Below are positions 30,594 through 32,043 of a stretch of 32,043 nt of DNA, one piece after another. The stretch is from an uncultured Sulfuricurvum sp. GTDB lineage: Bacteria > Campylobacterota > Campylobacteria > Campylobacterales > Sulfurimonadaceae. The stretch lies in assembly GCF_937936435.1 (NCBI RefSeq), contig NZ_CALDDG010000086.1, positions 1-32,043 of the forward strand. The letters run 5' to 3'. The position numbers and the translations under genes were made by a program. Position 1 is the first letter of the stretch. Each line of letters starts with the position of its first letter. The notes under the pieces were generated by a model, which worked only from the letters and a program-made list of their open reading frames with translations, was not told the origin of the DNA and searched no databases.

Positions 30594-31301
30594 CTAAAAC
30601 ATCGGTGAGCCGAAATCAAGCCCTCCGCCGAATGCGGCAGCGGCATTCGGATCACTGTATCCCATCATCGCACTTTTCATCCGCAGCATCGTGATGTCCT
30701 GTTTGGGTGCGATATGCTGTGGACAAACCGGAACACATTCGCCGCACAAAGTACAGTCCCAAATCCCGTTTGTCTGTACTGCCGCTATTTTTGCGCCGCT
30801 GCTCTCTTCGCGCACATCGTTGACGTAACGCCAAACACGGGTGAGGGCAAAAGGACCGATAAAATCGGGATTTACCGCATATACCGGACAAGCGCTGTAA
30901 CATGAAGCACACAAAATACAGTCGCTTTGAGTGACGATGCGGTTTGCTTCCTCTTCGCTAACAGGGCCCTCGTGCGGCTTTTCGCTCCAGCCGTTTGCCG
31001 TTTGGTTAAAACGCTCGACAAACGAGGCGTCGACGACCAAATCTCGGATAACCGGAGCGTTACGGATCGGTTCGATCAGATCGCCCTCGGAGGGTTTGTA
31101 TTCGCACATCAATACTTCCCGCCCGTTCACTCGCACCGCGCAGCTTCCACAGACGCCGCTGCGGCATCCGTGCGAATAGGTCAATGTCGGATCGATCTTG
31201 GTTTTGACATGGTTCAACACCGTGAGCAGCGTAACATTCTCGAAATCTACCGTATAACTCTGCACCTCTTCCCGGCCGCTTCGTACAATTTTAATTTCCA
31301 T
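30594..31301 (-). CDS. Succinate dehydrogenase/fumarate reductase iron-sulfur subunit (non-classical)
   Basis: A 235-residue protein. A plant-type [2Fe-2S] ferredoxin domain has Cys46, 51, 54 and 66 ('CRSGVCGSC'...'MC'). A C-terminal domain carries two CxxCxxCxxxCP motifs at 128-138 and 183-193. Classical SdhB/FrdB has a non-cysteine residue where Cys186 stands, so this enzyme probably has two [4Fe-4S] clusters, like the SdhABE/MfrABE type. The ATG at 31301 follows AGGAG at 11 bases and overlaps the stop of the small ORF upstream (TGATG). The C-terminus is Gly/Ala-rich. Confidence 0.88.
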   Translation of the reverse strand: MEIKIVRSGREEVQSYTVDFENVTLLTVLNHVKTKIDPTLTYSHGCRSGVCGSCAVRVNGREVLMCEYKPSEGDLIEPIRNAPVIRDLVVDASFVERFNQTANGWSEKPHEGPVSEEEANRIVTQSDCILCASCYSACPVYAVNPDFIGPFALTRVWRYVNDVREESSGAKIAAVQTNGIWDCTLCGECVPVCPQHIAPKQDITMLRMKSAMMGYSDPNAAAAFGGGLDFGSPMF

Positions 31302-31438
31302 CAGTCGCACCACTCCTGCTCATATTCTTCATCCTCATCTTCGTAAGGGTCTTCGCAACACCCTTCCTGCTCAGAGCCGTTCTCGTCATCCCACGTTTTG
31401 TCGTCGCCTAAAGCCTCTATTGCATGAAATCCGCACAT
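31301..31438 (-). CDS. Unannotated 45-residue acidic, cysteine-containing protein
   Basis: The ORF encodes MCGFHAIEALGDDKTW... and ends '...YEQEWCD'. It is very acidic, with four cysteines (2, 27, 28, 44). The ATG is inside the 3' end of the flavoprotein gene (22-base overlap) and AAGGAGG lies ten bases upstream. The stop TGA overlaps the start of the iron-sulfur subunit gene (TGATG). These overlaps and the ribosome-binding site argue that it is real and translationally coupled to both subunits. It could be an accessory subunit or assembly factor. I do not recognise it. Confidence 0.65.
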   Translation of the reverse strand: MCGFHAIEALGDDKTWDDENGSEQEGCCEDPYEDEDEEYEQEWCD

Positions 31439-31997
31439 AATACTCCGTCCTCCTTCCATGTGATCGTATGGGCACCGAACATCCGGTCGTTCCGTTCGGG
31501 AGCGTCGATGCGGTAGTGCGCCCCTCGGCTCTCTACCCGGCTGATCGCGCTGACAACAATAATCTCGGCCAATTCGACCTTATTGCCGAATTCGATAAAT
31601 TCCACCAGATTGGTGTTACAGATTTTCGATTTGTCCCGAGGCCCCATAAACGGAAGTTCTTTTTGCATTTGGCGAATCGCTCCTAGCACCGCTTTGAGCC
31701 CCATATCATCCCGAACCAAACCGACGTTGTTATAGAAGATATTGGCAAGCATCTCCTGTTTTTGGTAAAAATCGATCTGATTCGTAAAATACATCACACC
31801 GCGCACAAAATTCTGATCTTTGGCAAACTGCGAGCTTTCTCTATCCGCCAGGGGATGTTTTTCACCGTACTCCGCCGCTTTGGCTCCGGCATGGCGACCG
31901 AATACCACAAGTTCCAGCAATGAGTTTCCGCCCAAACGGTTCGCTCCGTGCGTTTTGTGATTGGCACATTCACCGACGGCAAAAAGCCCCTTCACGC
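31417..31997 (-). CDS. C-terminal part of an SdhA/FrdA flavoprotein, cut by the contig end
   Basis: The visible 193 codons start inside the FAD-binding domain: 'GLFAVGECANHKTHGANRLGGNSLLELVVFGRHAG' is the strongly conserved flavoprotein motif of succinate dehydrogenase and fumarate reductase. The C-terminal part has 'SRGAHYRIDAPERND' (catalytic Arg region) and a short tail. The enzyme oxidises succinate or reduces fumarate at the membrane with the adjacent iron-sulfur subunit. The upstream part and any membrane-anchor gene lie beyond the contig. No start is visible. Confidence 0.93.
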
Positions 31998-32043
31998 AGA
32001 TCGGAAGAGCGTCGTGTAGGGAAAGAGTGTAGATCTCGGTGGT
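31998..32043. other. Illumina adapter (not biological)
   Basis: The last 46 bases begin AGATCGGAAGAGCGTCGTGT and continue as the reverse-complement TruSeq adapter into the index side. Genomic sequence ends at about 31997. The junction breaks the flavoprotein gene. Confidence 0.98.

Overview
The window looks like a metagenomic or draft contig from a Campylobacterota (formerly Epsilonproteobacteria) bacterium of the Sulfuricurvum/Sulfurimonas kind. The support is a TsdA-like dihaem cytochrome, hook genes in the order fliK-flgD-flgE-like-flgE with RpoN (sigma54) promoters, -10-only housekeeping promoters in AT-rich DNA, and a non-classical SdhB/FrdB-type iron-sulfur subunit. The assignment rests on protein content read by eye, not on a database search. 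Both contig ends carry Illumina adapter sequence (1-14 and 31998-32043), so the two terminal genes are artificially cut.

Layout. 15-1985: a truncated small gene, a PhoU-domain gene, and a convergent TsdA-like thiosulfate dehydrogenase/tetrathionate reductase. 2242-6913: a compact integrative element of about 4.7 kb in the 3' end of tRNA-Ser(GGA). It has a P4-type tyrosine integrase, an AlpA-like excisionase/regulator, a winged-helix protein, a Rep-like protein, a terminase-small-subunit-like HTH/coiled-coil protein and two small unknowns, mostly with overlapping starts and stops. A 12-bp core repeat marks the ends, and an identical 20-bp arm-type repeat lies just inside each end. The layout resembles a minimal phage satellite. 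6983-12000: a small membrane protein, a dGTPase-like HD hydrolase, a HI0933-family flavoprotein and typA/bipA, with a strongly palindromic element between the last two.

12062-17660: the hook-building cluster fliK, flgD, a second FlgE-like protein and flgE, with two sigma54-type GG-N10-GC promoters. 17661-19484: a possible Cys-rich leader peptide, an RDD membrane protein that may be translated leaderless, and an MFS transporter. 19471-22296 (minus strand): rhodanese-like protein, DUF309 protein, nitroreductase, MscS channel and DUF481 outer-membrane protein, read as one operon. 22377-25482 (minus): two overlapping AAA/STAND-like ATPase genes of AT-rich composition, driven by a good sigma70 promoter embedded in three phased 20-bp palindromes. 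25614-28457: a divergent Suv3-like RNA helicase with a C-terminal zinc ribbon. 28387-30474 (minus): an HTH/coiled-coil protein, an HD-GYP protein and yajQ. 30594-31997 (minus): sdhB/frdB-like, a previously hidden 45-aa acidic Cys-containing ORF, and the truncated sdhA/frdA-like flavoprotein.

The best candidates for something undescribed are the tRNA-Ser element, the two-ATPase module with its triple operator, the small acidic protein between the flavoprotein and iron-sulfur subunit genes, and the structured sequence at 10026-10150.
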